Below are positions 12,601 to 24,312 of a DNA stretch of 42,626 bases, one piece after another (positions within the stretch are counted from its first letter, which is position 1; every line of letters starts with the position of its first letter). This DNA is from Phoronis australis. Its lineage: Eukaryota > Phoronida > Phoronidae. The stretch spans positions 126,001 through 168,626 of the forward strand of contig NMRA01000681.1 in the NCBI GenBank assembly GCA_002633005.1, given 5' to 3'. The notes under the pieces were generated by a model. The model was not told the origin of the DNA, did not search any database, and saw only the letters and a program-made list of their open reading frames with translations. A program made the translations under genes and the position numbers.

Positions 12601-15600
12601 ACCCAAATGAATACGGTGTTACTTATTACATGAGTATCTGTATTATTGAAGGATTCTATTCTTTTAAAAAATAAGTAAACTTCAAAGTCTACCAAAGCTA
12701 CTTAGTGATTTATGTTGTTTTAGATTAAAGTCCTGCTTACGCTACAAAAGTTTACACGTATCGACTGACACAAAACAGAGATGATCAGGTGCAAATATGG
12801 GTGTAAACAGAACTTACACCGAGCAAACTGGTGCCATGCTGACAAGTTTTGTCACACGTTTGTGAGGTAATTCGCGCCCGATCATCTTGCTCAGTGTCAA
12901 GTATACGTCTAAGCGTGAAACTGGGAAAATTAAGGCGAAAGGATCATCTATAGTGGTCTTGTGCAAAAACGCGCATATATATTGGAGATCATTTTCATAC
13001 AGTTTCTGCAATTTGCCAGTCAGTCTTTCAGTACCTTGTCTTTTACTACTTTAACCCTGACCACTATTTGTTGTGTCAAGAAATTGTCAAAATATTACAT
13101 GCAGTTAGCAGTCAAGACTGGGTTCAATTCAAATGCTTGATTTAAGTACAGTTAAGGCCTACTGATGAAAGCTGTTAAAACATTCATTGAAGCAAATCTC
13201 AATGTCACGAATTACGTAAACTGAGGAAATTAGAAGCACCATAACAACAATAATAAAAATAAATGGACTGTGAATCCACATTTTGCGTCTTTGCACATGG
13301 GCACTCCAAATTCTTGCTTACAACTGCTGCCCTGCCACCATTTCTGAATTGTGTGTGCGTAAACCGCGGCTTGACACGGATCATCTTGTGCCATGTCAGT
13401 TGCACAGTGTCAAAAAGGTGTAATCAGGACTTTAAGTGATATCCTTGAAATAGAAGTTACATCCCCTGGTAAAATTGTCATTTAATCACCTCATCAGCTG
13501 TCCATTAATACTATTTTAGTGCACAGTGTCAGCCTGATATTTTTAACTACATGTTTATTGTTTATTTCTTCATTTTGCAGGGTATTTGTAATTAGAGGAG
13601 TATTAGTCATCCCAACTTTCAAACTTCTTGGGTTTAGGGCTATTGGTACTTGATGTGAAATAGTGATATGTCAACAAATTACATTTTATTTGAGTAAAGT
13701 TAATGTGTCTCATTGAAATATCTCCAAATTGTTAAATGTAGAGCAGTAGTTACTCAGTGCAAGCTTGATTGGTTGATAAATCTTAGCCGTGATGACTGCC
13801 TTGATTCCTGGTCAATGACTCACTGGGAATTTTTGTAGTCATGGGGAATTTCATGATCAGTGTTCAGAATTGTGTCACACTTGTCCATGCGACCTTCATT
13901 AGTTTGAAAATATTGGCATTGAGCCCTAATGGTAGTTCCTCTTTCAATGATGTTTAGAAATGTTAGAAATATGGCATTTAGAAATGAGGTGCACAATAGA
14001 AGCAAGTAGTTCCTATTATGCCTCATGCTGCACAAACATGTGAGTTGTACGGTAATTTTATGTTATAATTTTATGTGACCTTTATGATTGACAACAACTC
14101 CACCTGGTGACATGGGCAAATGTCCAATTAATTATACCAGAATAAAGCTAAGTAGGTCGTAAATATTCATCACTTATAATTCGTTAGATTTGTCGCACTT
14201 TTGAGAGGAACTGGTGAGAATTTTAGTCCGTTTTGATGGCCGGGTTTTCGTACTGAGTACAGTAACATAAAAAGATTAGACTGGAGGGGCTTGGTGACTC
14301 GCCTAAAGTAGGTCTACTAGTAAGTCCAAAGTGAGATGCCATCCAAAGGTATCTGGAAGAAATAACAATCTCCCAAGACCATTTTAGTGTGGTTTATATA
14401 CACTATCAAAGGCTTTTATTGTTGATGTCAAATTTAAGTACTGTAAAACCTGGTGCCCGTGAATTATGAAGCCTGTGGGTAGGCATTTTATCTCAAAACA
14501 TATTAAACAAGGAGAAAAAATATGTTGTTGCCAGATTTTCTTTATTAAATTACGTGGAACACTAGACATTAAACGCAGTCTGTTTCACTGTTAATTTTTA
14601 TTTGGTGAAATGAAATTGCTCCTAGTATCTTACTGTGTCGTGGAGAGTTTGCTGTTTTTTATTCTCACGATACAGGATACATGAAATTCACTCAGAACAT
14701 GTAAATCATCAATAGTATAAGTATTAAAATTGAACTCAATGTGGCGCTGTAATGACCATGATCTGGCACAGTTTCAATTTGCTAAGAGCTCTGCAATTCC
14801 TTGATGTATACTTCTGCCATCTGATATATACTAGATAGATCTTGCCAAGACCGGAAGTAAACCACTTCTTCCCACAACCTACCATTCTTAAATTATTTAA
14901 AATTTTCTGGTGGCTGTTCTTTCATTTCATGACTTCTAATGCTGTGGCTCCAGCGTCTTTTGCCTAATATGTCTGATTTGATACGCACGTAGATCTCATC
15001 AAATGCTACAATTAATTACCTGTAAGTTTATGGCTGCGCCTTACCATTGTCAAATTATTTAGGATTTACTGGTGACTAACGTCTGATGCTGGTAGCCATT
15101 TCTCAGGCTGCAGCACAGTGAATAACATCTCTGGGTTCACGAACAACATGAATTCTATGTTCTTCCTGACCTATCAACATGAAAATTACTGCATACATCG
15201 TGTGACCGTATGTATAGATCTTGGCAAAGGCTATCTGAAGTATGTTACTGGTTTCTCGCTACCACTGTCGACTTATTCAAGGTTTTCTAATTTTGAAATT
15301 GATGGCATTGCCCTTTCATTAATTGAGTCTTCAATCATTAACTGTACGTTGATTGCTGTCATAAGCTCCTCACAAAATTTTCCTTTATACTTCACACAGC
15401 CGACTGCAACAATCTCACTAGTTGGCAACAGTAACAGTCTGGCTTAGGCTCGCTCAGGTGTTGGGGTAACAAAACCCCAAATGTTAACATGGGAGGTTCT
15501 CATGAATTTTTGAAATATGGAATTGTACCCAGAACAGGCTTTTTGTTTACATTAATTCAAGAAATTACCTAAAGATTTTGGAGGGGAAAACTGTTAATTT

Positions 15601-16709
15601 TACAGGTTCAGTTGTAACTATGGACTTATAGGATACTTTTTTCGTAGAATTTCTCAGCCACCAGTGTTGCTATGAGTAGTGCTCAGGGTGTGTAGGACTG
15701 TAGAAAACGATGTGCAAGTTTGGCTACCTTGGAACACTGACTGTTAGGATTCGTGTGAAACTTTCAAATACTGTTGGTCCCAGCTGGAGGTTGACGTCTA
15801 GTTGATTGTTTAGCTAAGCTAGCTGTTCTTGAGAAATTAGCCCAGAAAGAGATGGATAATCCATTAAGTTATTAAGGCTCAGTAGTTTATTTTATGTGTG
15901 ACAACCTGTATTGTGTATGGTGCTCATCATATACTGGTATGCACCTGGTACTTCACTTGTTTTTGTAGCTGCTGCTTACGAATGGAAGAGAGAATGTGAT
16001 CACAGGATGGCAAAAGCCAAAGAACTGCAAAGCCAGTTTGCATCGAAAATGAAAGAAGCTGGTGTAAGTAAGAATGTGATTGAATGGTTTTGGTTAGTCA
16101 TGCGGAAAAGTCATATTGATAGGGTATAGACATATTTTGGTTAGTCATGCGGAAAAGTCATATTGATAGGGTATAGACATATTTTGGTTAGTCATACGGA
16201 AAAGTCATATTGATAGGGTATAGACATATTTCCAGTAGCTAGCGCTTCTCAAGTCTGTCCAAAATTTGATCGAGCTTTCCTGGAACATATTCTGAATTTG
16301 TTGTGGAGACATTCAACTCACCTGAGCGTGCAGCACCTCGTTGTATCCAACCAGTAAATGAGTTGGGAAGTGCAGATGCAAATCAGTCGGTGGATCCTTC
16401 AAGACGACACTTGACTGTAGAAGGCTGCTGATGTTACTTTTGCACTGAAGAGCTATATCTGTAACTTTTTTATTATTTTTTTATTCTTTATTATTCTAGC
16501 TCCATGGTAAAGTTGTCTGCTACTGTGATGACAAACCAGGTCATGGCATTTGCAAGTACGCCAAGTCAGAAAATGTTGACCTGATTGTGGTTGGATCGCG
16601 TGGCCACGGAACTCTGCGTCGTACATTCATGGGCAGTCAGAGCGACTATGTGCTTCACCACGCCCACATCCCAGTACTGGTGGTGCCCCCTAAGGACAGG
16701 CATCATTAA
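6479..16709 (+). CDS. Universal stress protein gene 1 (four exons, 178 aa)
   Basis: Spliced UspA-domain gene with exons 6479-6617, 10480-10572, 15969-16063 and 16500-16709; intron phases are 1, 1, 0 and all junctions are GT-AG. Residues 1-28 are a hydrophilic tail rich in Asp, Gln and His. Strand 1 with the ATP-contact Asp follows (ILIAVDAS, D36), then strand 2 (VVLINVVEPP, about 59-68), a charged helix (about 82-107) and HGKVVCY. The nucleotide motif is GSRGHGTLRRTFMGS at 141-155, which fits G-2X-G-9X-G(S), followed by SDYVLHHAHIPVLVVPP. Length is normal for a single-domain Usp. The ATG has A at -3 and opens the exon that leads into the fold. By family knowledge it is a soluble dimeric ATP-binding protein; its stress role is inferred. 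It is the first of three same-strand paralogues. Confidence 0.93.
6618..10479 (+). other. Usp gene 1 intron 1 (3.9 kb)
   Basis: AT-rich intron between the GTAAGT donor and an acceptor ending CTGTTTCAG. I see no convincing coding exon, RNA gene or transposon terminus in it. Short open frames here lack recognisable motifs. Confidence 0.75.
10480..10572 (+). CDS. Usp gene 1 exon 2
   Basis: 93 nt, phase 1 in and out. It encodes WYVENVH, then the second strand VVLINVVEPP and a loop ending GATGFG. The donor is G|GTACGG. If the intron is retained, the frame stays open for about 34 more codons to a stop at 10674-10676. Confidence 0.9.
10573..15968 (+). other. Usp gene 1 intron 2 (5.4 kb)
   Basis: Long AT-rich intron. 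It contains a small foldback sequence flanked by a 15-bp direct repeat (11116-11370). The rest shows no supported gene. The open frame at 15118-15447 has no recognisable domain. Confidence 0.7.
11116..11370. repeat. Foldback insertion flanked by a 15-bp direct repeat
   Basis: TTCTGTTGTAGTTAA occurs at 11116-11130 and again at 11356-11370. Between them is an imperfect hairpin at 11187-11251, with GAATGTTGCC facing GGCAACATTC and AAATGGTTGT facing ACAACCATTT. This looks like a short insertion with a long target-site duplication, of retroposon length. The family is not recognised. Confidence 0.45.
15969..16063 (+). CDS. Usp gene 1 exon 3
   Basis: 95 nt, phase 1 in and phase 0 out, acceptor TTTTGTAG, donor GGT|GTAAGTA. 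It encodes the charged helix beginning AAAYEWKRE and ending MKEAG. It is four codons shorter than the matching exon of genes 2 and 3, lacking the aromatic-Pro segment (FGFP or FAFP) at its start. Confidence 0.9.
16088..16231 (+). repeat. 47-bp tandem repeat, three copies, in Usp gene 1 intron 3
   Basis: Three consecutive copies of a 47-bp unit that begins TTTTGGTTAGTCATGCGG and includes GATAGGGTATAGACATA. The third copy has one G-to-A change (CATACGG). The array begins 25 bases inside the intron donor. Confidence 0.93.
16500..16709 (+). CDS. Usp gene 1 exon 4 (ATP-binding motif and stop)
   Basis: 70 codons including TAA, acceptor TTATTCTAG, phase 0. It begins LHGKVV, carries GSRGHGTLRRTFMGS and YVLHHAHIPVLVV, and ends RHH-stop. 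Confidence 0.93.
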   Translation, partial: LHGKVVCYCDDKPGHGICKYAKSENVDLIVVGSRGHGTLRRTFMGSQSDYVLHHAHIPVLVVPPKDRHH

Positions 16710-17233
16710 CTACAATGATTAAGTTAGGATTAAGCTTAACCACATGGCATCTGTATGGCAGAAAATCATTAATTCAGAAAATGACTTAATCTCCAAAGGA
16801 TTTGTTTCTAATGGTATGGACATTGCTCATTTGTTCTTGATGTTCTCTTTTTTCTCTAATTATGCGCTTAGCTTATGAGGCGGAAAACGTTTATTGATTG
16901 TATATTTTGCAGTAGCTTAGTGTTTATTTAGGTTTGCACTTCTGGGTCCACAAATTTTGAGCATGACATACTTTGGAAGTTTGAAGCCCTTTAGCCTTGA
17001 CCCCCCTCACATGCATGTGCCGCATCTGTGAAGTGCATTTTAGATATAGATCCAATTATGTTATCAGTGTTCTCTTTAACATGATTTTCTATTGAATTGC
17101 TTCCATTGTAGCTGTTGCTTTGAGGCTATAATTTTGTGATCAGTTGTGTAAATTGTTGATCTTGGCTTATGAATTGGTAGTTAAGGTCTGCGAGTTAAAT
17201 GTGAAATTTCGTAAAATATCATAGTGAGTGGCT

Positions 17234-17239
17234 AATAAA
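17234..17239 (+). terminator. Polyadenylation signal of Usp gene 1
   Basis: A canonical AATAAA 525 bases after the stop codon in an AT-rich 3' UTR. It is the first full match I see downstream of the gene. Confidence 0.65.
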
Positions 17240-18592
17240 GTTTGATGATGTACTGCAATATACAGTCAATCTCGCAAATGTTGGATCTAACAGTATCAAG
17301 AGATTTTATCCAAGTCCCCTGATGAGCTGTGTGCACTGACAACCCTCTGAATCACTGCAATAAATTCCTCACAAAACACTTCCAGTTAACAGGAAGTCTC
17401 TTCAAATCATCACGTGCATCACAGGAGGTGTAGAAAATATACATGCACTCATAGATATCCTGTTATTATAGTATGTTATCCACGTGAAAAGTTCAACCCA
17501 TCAGGAGCTGGACGTCACTAGTATTGTTGGGAAATGTTGGGTGCATCACAAATGTGGGTCAAGACTAGACAAACCCTTGCAGTATGTAGTCTAGGGCTAA
17601 ATTTGTTTTTTTGTCCTGGGCATTTTGGAAGAGACCAGTTGGACTCCTGCTCAATGGATGTAAAAACGAGGGAATTTTACGTTTTTGGCTAATTCAATGA
17701 AAGAATTTACTGTGGAGGTTTGTCAGAGTGGAGCGAAAATCCAACTTTAGCTTTATTGTACTATATTTCATGATGAATTCCTGGTACTCATGTCATTGGT
17801 CAATATTTTGTCAATGAAATTGGGACAATCACATGCTTTGTCTTTCTCTTGTATGACATGTAGGAAACATACCATTTAATGTACAGGTAGATTTACTTGA
17901 GTTTATCTTTGGAAGCAAACACCAACCTCTGTTTTTTCACAATTTACAACTATTTCAGCAGTCTTCACAGCAGCACTGGCTGAACCATTCTAAGGTTTAA
18001 TCACTTGCACTGTATTTTCACAAGCAAATGTACTACTGAGCTGAGAGTAATGTCCATGTTATTCCTAAGTACTAGTCATTGTCTTAGTATCCTAACTGTT
18101 GTGTAGTTGATCACTGTACTGAATGCAGAGAATCTTGTACTATTGTATTTTGAGTTGCAGTGCTGACAGAAATTGTTAAACAGTTGTGTATGACATTTGA
18201 ATCCTAATCCAGTCATGCACTACAATCCACAGAAAGAAGAATTCGATCCATGGGCCTATTTGGTTGATCCAATGCAGTTTGTACAGCTGGTTTATGTTTT
18301 TTAACTTTCTCTCGATGAACATTAGACACCACTTTCAGTTTAACTTGGGATCTCTCTATCCGCTTTTTTCTTACGTGGGGTATTTTTCTCCTATTAATGG
18401 GTAAGGGGAAGGGTACACCCGGCCTGAGACCAATGAGCTGATAAAAAATCTTAATAGATTGTTCACTATAATAAAATTGAAGTACTTCTTTATATTATTT
18501 AATTAGGAATCACTATGTTCTGGCCTTCTTGGCCAACAACAAACATTTTTTTACCATTTGTTTACTCTAAAGTAAAATGCTCCGCTTTGCAC
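17240..18592 (+). other. Intergenic stretch after Usp gene 1
   Basis: AT-rich, no supported gene, RNA or repeat. Confidence 0.6.
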
Positions 18593-18639
18593 GGTTAGTG
18601 ACAGTCCTGGGTTGAGTTCCGTAGACGCAGGAATCTCGA

Positions 18640-18960
18640 AATTGAAGGAGGTTAGTATCATCACGTGCTTTGATTATAAGATATGGTGATTATCTCGTGA
18701 CTAAAATATTGTGTAATCTTGGCTTTCGCGAGGGGCTCGCCGCTATAGGGAACGCATGCCTGGTATCTCATGGAGCTATCCGTGGCTGCTCGGTCAATGT
18801 GTTACAAGGTCGTTCTACCAACCTCAGTCGTAAGATACTCGTAAAAAATAGTGTAATTACGTGCTTCGCTTGTAATGCATGGCGATATAGTATCGTAGAC
18901 TTGTGTGATCGTTTGTGTGAGATTCTTGCGTCTTCGTCAGGAAAGTTCTGGCAGCCCGCG
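18640..18960 (+). repeat. Diverged repeat flanking the large duplicated block (left)
   Basis: The segment from 18860 (CGTGCTTCGCTTGTAATGCA) aligns with 23835 onward (CGTGCTTCTTTTGTGATGCA) and on to a shared GAGATTC..GCGTCT. A weaker copy lies near 18664. The same diverged repeat thus lies on both outer sides of the duplicated block. Confidence 0.55.
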
Positions 18961-18971
18961 CCCAGGTGTTC

Positions 18972-21147
18972 GCCAAATTATTTCAGTGAGGTACAGTTTT
19001 GATGCACATCAACTTCCTGCATGCCATTTATCCAACTTAAAGTCTGCTTAGATGCCAGTTTTGTGTTTAAGGTGAGACTTATGAGATATTTTATGACCCG
19101 TTACGTGATGAACGGGGATTAGTATTCGAAGCTAGTCAAATTGTTTTCGTATTTTTGTATTGATTTGCTTAACGTGGGCAGTGCATGTGGAATTTTCATT
19201 TCCGCGCATTTCGCGGGTAAAAATTTCTGTGTTGTGATTTGGCAGCAACACGAAGAATAAAGCCGTTTTCGTATACTCCCCGATTACTTATATCCATCAT
19301 TCCGGCATTCCGCCGTGTGAAACGGTACCTCCCAACAAAGGCGGTGTCCGTGTTTTTACTAGTTAAGTTTTCCACTGTTAGTTGATGAGCAACGAAATCT
19401 GCCGGTGGGCCAACCTTCCAAAAATTTTTGGATGCATTTCAATTTCTGTAAGTCCGTGAGAAAAGTCTAGAAATACACTAGCATCGCACGACGCGCCCGA
19501 ACGTGAACGTAAGTTCACGTAAGCCTGTAATGGAGAAATGGCGCGCCTTTGAGATAGCCAAGAAATGAGCATGTTGTTCTCTATTTCTTTAATTTCGTTC
19601 CTTACAGGTTATCAAAATGATTGCGTACTTGGTGACGTACCATAAACTCAATATGCGTTGTATTGACCTCAGACAGACTTGTTTTATATATCTGAGTATT
19701 AACTGAGAAAAAACTTCATGACATGACATCGCCTGGGTTCCAGGCTGTGGAGGACGTCACGTGCTGCTACCGAACAGGAAAACCACCATCAGCTCCGCCT
19801 CCCACCCAACACGGCCGCTAAAATCAACAATCATATGAGCGAATCGCCAAGGTGGCGGCAACCACAAGACAGAAGTCCGATTTATTACTTGAATGATTAT
19901 TTACGAAAGTGATACACAGATACACATACATTTATTACATCTCAGGCTTGGCTGATTAATTATGGTCACACACATTATATACATTTATTACTGTTATTAC
20001 TGTACTTATTCCAAGTTTCTGATTGGCTGATTAATTACGGTAATAAATATTTATAACAGTAATAAATGTTTATTACCGTAATACATGATTAATCATTGTG
20101 ATTGGCTGAACCGGTGAAGCGCCCATCACCTAGCGCCCATATGCCTGTCAGACCGTAATATTCCAATAAGTAACTCTTGTTGCAGCCAAATAATTTCGGC
20201 CAAGAACAAATTAATGTAATCTACACGTGTACATGCAGTGGGAAGTTGTTGATAATTTTGGTGTATATTAAGCTTATTCTGCCATATAAAAGAATACGCT
20301 TTAGAGAATGGGGTATGTCGGCGACTGAGAGGAACGTTGCTTACATGTATATGTGAAAAGTTACGACTACGAGGACTTTCACTCTGTATTGGGTCACATT
20401 GATGTGAGGATAAGTTGTTCAAGAATTTGAAAGCAAAAAGAAAATTTCAGTCCCACTGGAAATGGTCTCGGGTCATTTCCTGACTTTCTGCTCATCACTA
20501 AAATGCAAATAAGGAAATGTAATGGGTTAAACTTAACTCGAATGAATGAACTGCCTCGAACCTTTCCACTTGACGTAAAAAATAATTTCAGTCCACAGAG
20601 CACCAGCAAAGTAAAAGGAGAATCGACCCTCAATGGAAGATCATCGCAGTGGAAATTTTAAACAGGTTCGTGAGAGATAATTTCGTGATTTCAATATTTA
20701 AGGAGAATTTAGGAACTGCTAAGCTTTCTGAAACAGTGAACCATTTTGTGAAATTCATATTGAACACATGTAAACATGAAATAACCCGGAGTTTTTTTTG
20801 TTTTTTTTTTTAATTAATACCACAAAAAAATAAGGTACTTCACTTACGTGTTGTCGTGAATGAATGGAATTTATCGTTTTACGGCCGAAAAACGCATTTT
20901 TGAGATAACTGGATGGTGTAGACATTTGGAAGTTAGTAGCTTTAAGCAGTGCTACAAGACAATAAAATCTGTTGTTTTTGTGATTTTATTGGAAATCGCC
21001 AATTTCTGCCGTTGTCTGCCAAGCACACGCCGAAATCGAGACCGGTGACTTTACCAGGCTTAATTTAATCTGGCTTTGATCCAGTAGAAATTAGCTCGGC
21101 CAGCAGTCGCCGTCTGATTACCAGTGAGAGTTCCAGTTTCGATTCCG
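18972..21147 (+). repeat. 2.2 kb duplicated block, copy 1
   Basis: Nearly identical to 21602-23759, with small indels and substitutions. It ends exactly at the gap. No gene recognised inside. It contains CCAAT-box and hairpin sequences (20021-20112) and a tRNA-like segment at its right end. Confidence 0.95.
20021..20112. repeat. AT-rich hairpin with inverted CCAAT boxes
   Basis: TACGGTAATAAA at 20036-20047 faces TTTATTACCGTA at 20069-20080 as a perfect 12-bp stem. GATTGGCTGA lies on both sides. The same structure is at 22626-22715 in copy 2. Confidence 0.7.
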
Positions 21148-21601
21148 NNNNNNNNNNNNNNNNNNNNNNNNNNNNNNNNNNNNNNNNNNNNNNNNNNNNN
21201 NNNNNNNNNNNNNNNNNNNNNNNNNNNNNNNNNNNNNNNNNNNNNNNNNNNNNNNNNNNNNNNNNNNNNNNNNNNNNNNNNNNNNNNNNNNNNNNNNNNN
21301 NNNNNNNNNNNNNNNNNNNNNNNNNNNNNNNNNNNNNNNNNNNNNNNNNNNNNNNNNNNNNNNNNNNNNNNNNNNNNNNNNNNNNNNNNNNNNNNNNNNN
21401 NNNNNNNNNNNNNNNNNNNNNNNNNNNNNNNNNNNNNNNNNNNNNNNNNNNNNNNNNNNNNNNNNNNNNNNNNNNNNNNNNNNNNNNNNNNNNNNNNNNN
21501 NNNNNNNNNNNNNNNNNNNNNNNNNNNNNNNNNNNNNNNNNNNNNNNNNNNNNNNNNNNNNNNNNNNNNNNNNNNNNNNNNNNNNNNNNNNNNNNNNNNN
21601 N
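21148..21601. other. Assembly gap (454 N)
   Basis: Separates the two copies of the duplicated block. Open frames reported across it are meaningless. Confidence 0.99.
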
Positions 21602-23759
21602 GCCAAATTATTTCAGTGAGGTACAGTTTTGATGCACATCAACTTCCTGCATGCCACTTATCCAACTTAAAGTCTGCTTAGATGCCAGTTTTGTGTTTAA
21701 GGTGAGACTTATGAGATATTTTATGACCCGTTACGTGATGAACGGGGATTAGTATTCGAAGCTAGTCAAATTGTTTTCGTATTTTTGTATTGATTTGCTT
21801 AACGTGGGTAGTGCATGTGGAATTTTCATTTCCGCGCATTTCGCGGGTAAAAATTTCTGTGTTGTGATTTGGCAGCTACACGAAGAATAAAGCCGTTTTC
21901 GTATACTCCCCAATTACTTATATCCACCATTCCGCCGTGTGAAACGGTACCTCCCAACAAAGGCTGTGTCCGTGTTTTTACTAGTTATAAATTTTCCACT
22001 GTTGTTGATCAGCAACGAAATCTGCCTGTGGTGCCAACCTTCCAAAAAATTTTGGATGCATTTCAATTTCTATAAGTCCGTGAGAACAGCTAGAAATACA
22101 CTAGCATCACACGGTGCGCCCGAACGTGAACGTAAGCCTGTAATGGAGAAATGGCGCGCCTTGAGAAGATAGCCAAGAAATGAGCATGTTCTCTGTTTCT
22201 TTAGTTTTGTTCCTTACAGGTTATCAAAATGATTGCGTACTTGGTGACGTACCATAAACTCAATATGCGTTGTATTGACCTCAGACAGACTTGTTTTAAA
22301 TATCTGAGTATTAACTGAGAAAAAACTTCGTGACATGACATCGCCTGGGTTCTAGGCTGTGGAGGACGTCACGTGCTGCTACCGAACAGGAAAACCACCA
22401 TCAGCTCCGCCTCCCACCCAACACGGCCGCTAAAATCAACAATCGTATGAGCGAATCGCCAAGGTGGCGGCAACCACAAGACAGAAGTCCGATTTATTAC
22501 TCGAATGATTATTTACGAAAGTGATACACAGATACACATACATTTATTACATCTCAGGCTTGGCTGATTAATTATGGTCACACACATTATATACATTTAT
22601 TACTGTACTTATTCCAAGTTTCTGATTGGCTGATTAATTACGGTAATAAATATTTATAACAGTAATAAATGTTTATTACCGTAATAGATAATTAATCATT
22701 GTGATTGGCTGAACTGGTGAAGCGCCCATCACCTAGCGCCCATATGCCTGTCAGACCGTAATATTCCAATAAGTAACTTTTGTTGCAGCCAAATAATTTC
22801 GGCCAAGAACAAATTAATGTAATCTACACGTGTACATGCAGTGGGAAGTTGTTGATAATTTTGGTGTATATTAAGCTTATTCTACCATAAAAGAATACGC
22901 TTTAGAGAATGGGGTATGTCGGCGACTGAGAGGAACGTTGCTTTACTTACATGTATATGTGAAAAGTTACGACTACGAGGACTTTCACTCTGTATTGGGT
23001 CACATTGGTGTGAGGATAAGTTGTTCAAGGTATTTGAAAGCAAAAAGAAAATTTCAGTCCCACTGGAAATGGTCTCGGGCCATTTCCTGACTTTCTGCTC
23101 ATCACTAAAATGCAAATAAGGAAATGTAATGGGTTAAACTTAACTCGAATACATGAATGAACTGCCTCGAACCTTTCCACTTGACGTAAAAAATAATTTC
23201 AGTCCACAGAGCACCAGCAAAGTAAAAGGAGAATCGACCCCTCAATGGAAGATCATCGCAGTGGAAATTTTAAACAGGTTCGTGAGAGATAATTTCGTGA
23301 TTTCAATATTTAAGGAGAATTTAGGAACTGCTAAGCTTTCTGAAACAGTGAACCGTTTTGTGAAATTCATATTGAACACATGTAAACATGAAATAACCCG
23401 GAGTTTTTTGTTGTTTTTTTTTTAATTAATACCAAAAAAACATCAGGTACGTCACTTACGTGTTGTCGTGAATGAATGGAATTTATCGTTTTACGGCCGA
23501 AAAACGCATTTTTGAGATAACTGGATGGTGTAGACATTTGGAAGTTAGTAGCTTTAAGCAGTGCTACAAGACAATAAAATCTGTTGTTTTTGTGATTTTA
23601 TTGGAAATCGCCAATTTCCGCCGTTGTCTGCCAAGCACACGCCGAAATCGAGACCGGTGACTTTACCAGGCTTAATTTAATCTGGCTTTGATCCAGTAGA
23701 AATTAGCTCGGCCAGCAGTCGCCGTCTGATTACCAGTGAGAGTTCCAGTTTCGATTCCG
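21602..23759 (+). repeat. 2.2 kb duplicated block, copy 2
   Basis: Begins at the first base after the gap and matches copy 1 through GATTCCG at 23759, then continues into sequence leading to Usp gene 2. Confidence 0.95.
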
Positions 23760-24134
23760 CACTGGGGCTGATTTCATTAACCACTTCGACGATACCTAAA
23801 ACCACGATACTGGCAAGAAAAGGTACTTTGATTTCGTGCTTCTTTTGTGATGCATTGCAATATTTCGCGACCACTTCCGTGGTCTTACATTTTGGCGAGA
23901 TTCACGCGTCTCGGGTATTGTACGCCTCCCATTCATTGCCATGAAACACAAGAAGCCTTTGAATTCCAGCAACACGCTTAGATGTCGGTGAACTTTCGCC
24001 TATTTTTCTCACTGACCTCCTTTGGGGTGACCTCGTCGGTTGCGGATTGAGAATGGGCATGCGAAGTATTTTCTCGGCAAACAACGTATTAGTCTAATTG
24101 GAGCTGCAGTCCCGAGCAGGCGTACTCCAATAGT
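23760..24134 (+). promoter_or_regulatory. Upstream region of Usp gene 2
   Basis: 375 bases between the duplicated block and the start codon. It contains the right copy of the diverged repeat (about 23808-23925). Promoter and 5' UTR are expected here. No TATA box or heat-shock element stands out. Confidence 0.4.
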
Positions 24135-24312
24135 ATGGCCGTAGATCCTGCACAAGTGAATGTCACCGTCAATACTCAGGGAACAGATGATCATTACGAC
24201 GACCATCCTGTGGTCCACCGACTGCCGGATGGACACCCCGACAAACCCCCGGTATCCAGAAGTGTTCTGATAGCTGTTGATGACTCGGAACTGGCCGAGA
24301 GAGCCATGAGAT
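24135..24312 (+). CDS. Usp gene 2 exon 1
   Basis: 59 codons plus one base, donor GTAAGCTG. This ATG opens the frame with a 42-residue hydrophilic tail before SVLIAVDDSE. The split codon becomes Trp60 with exon 2. Confidence 0.88.

Noticed and set aside
13571-13595. Strong acceptor followed by GGTAT, like the start of Usp exon 2, inside gene 1 intron 2
   Set aside because: The frame that would follow meets TAA after two codons and no further Usp similarity is seen.
15118-15447. 109-residue open frame in gene 1 intron 2
   Set aside because: No recognised motif and AT-rich composition like the surrounding intron.
21118-21681. Long open frames across the gap on both strands
   Set aside because: They consist almost entirely of N; only a few residues at the ends are real sequence.
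20860-23660. 62-residue open frame conserved in both copies of the 2.2 kb block
   Set aside because: Conservation simply reflects the recent or allelic duplication of the whole block; no domain is recognised.
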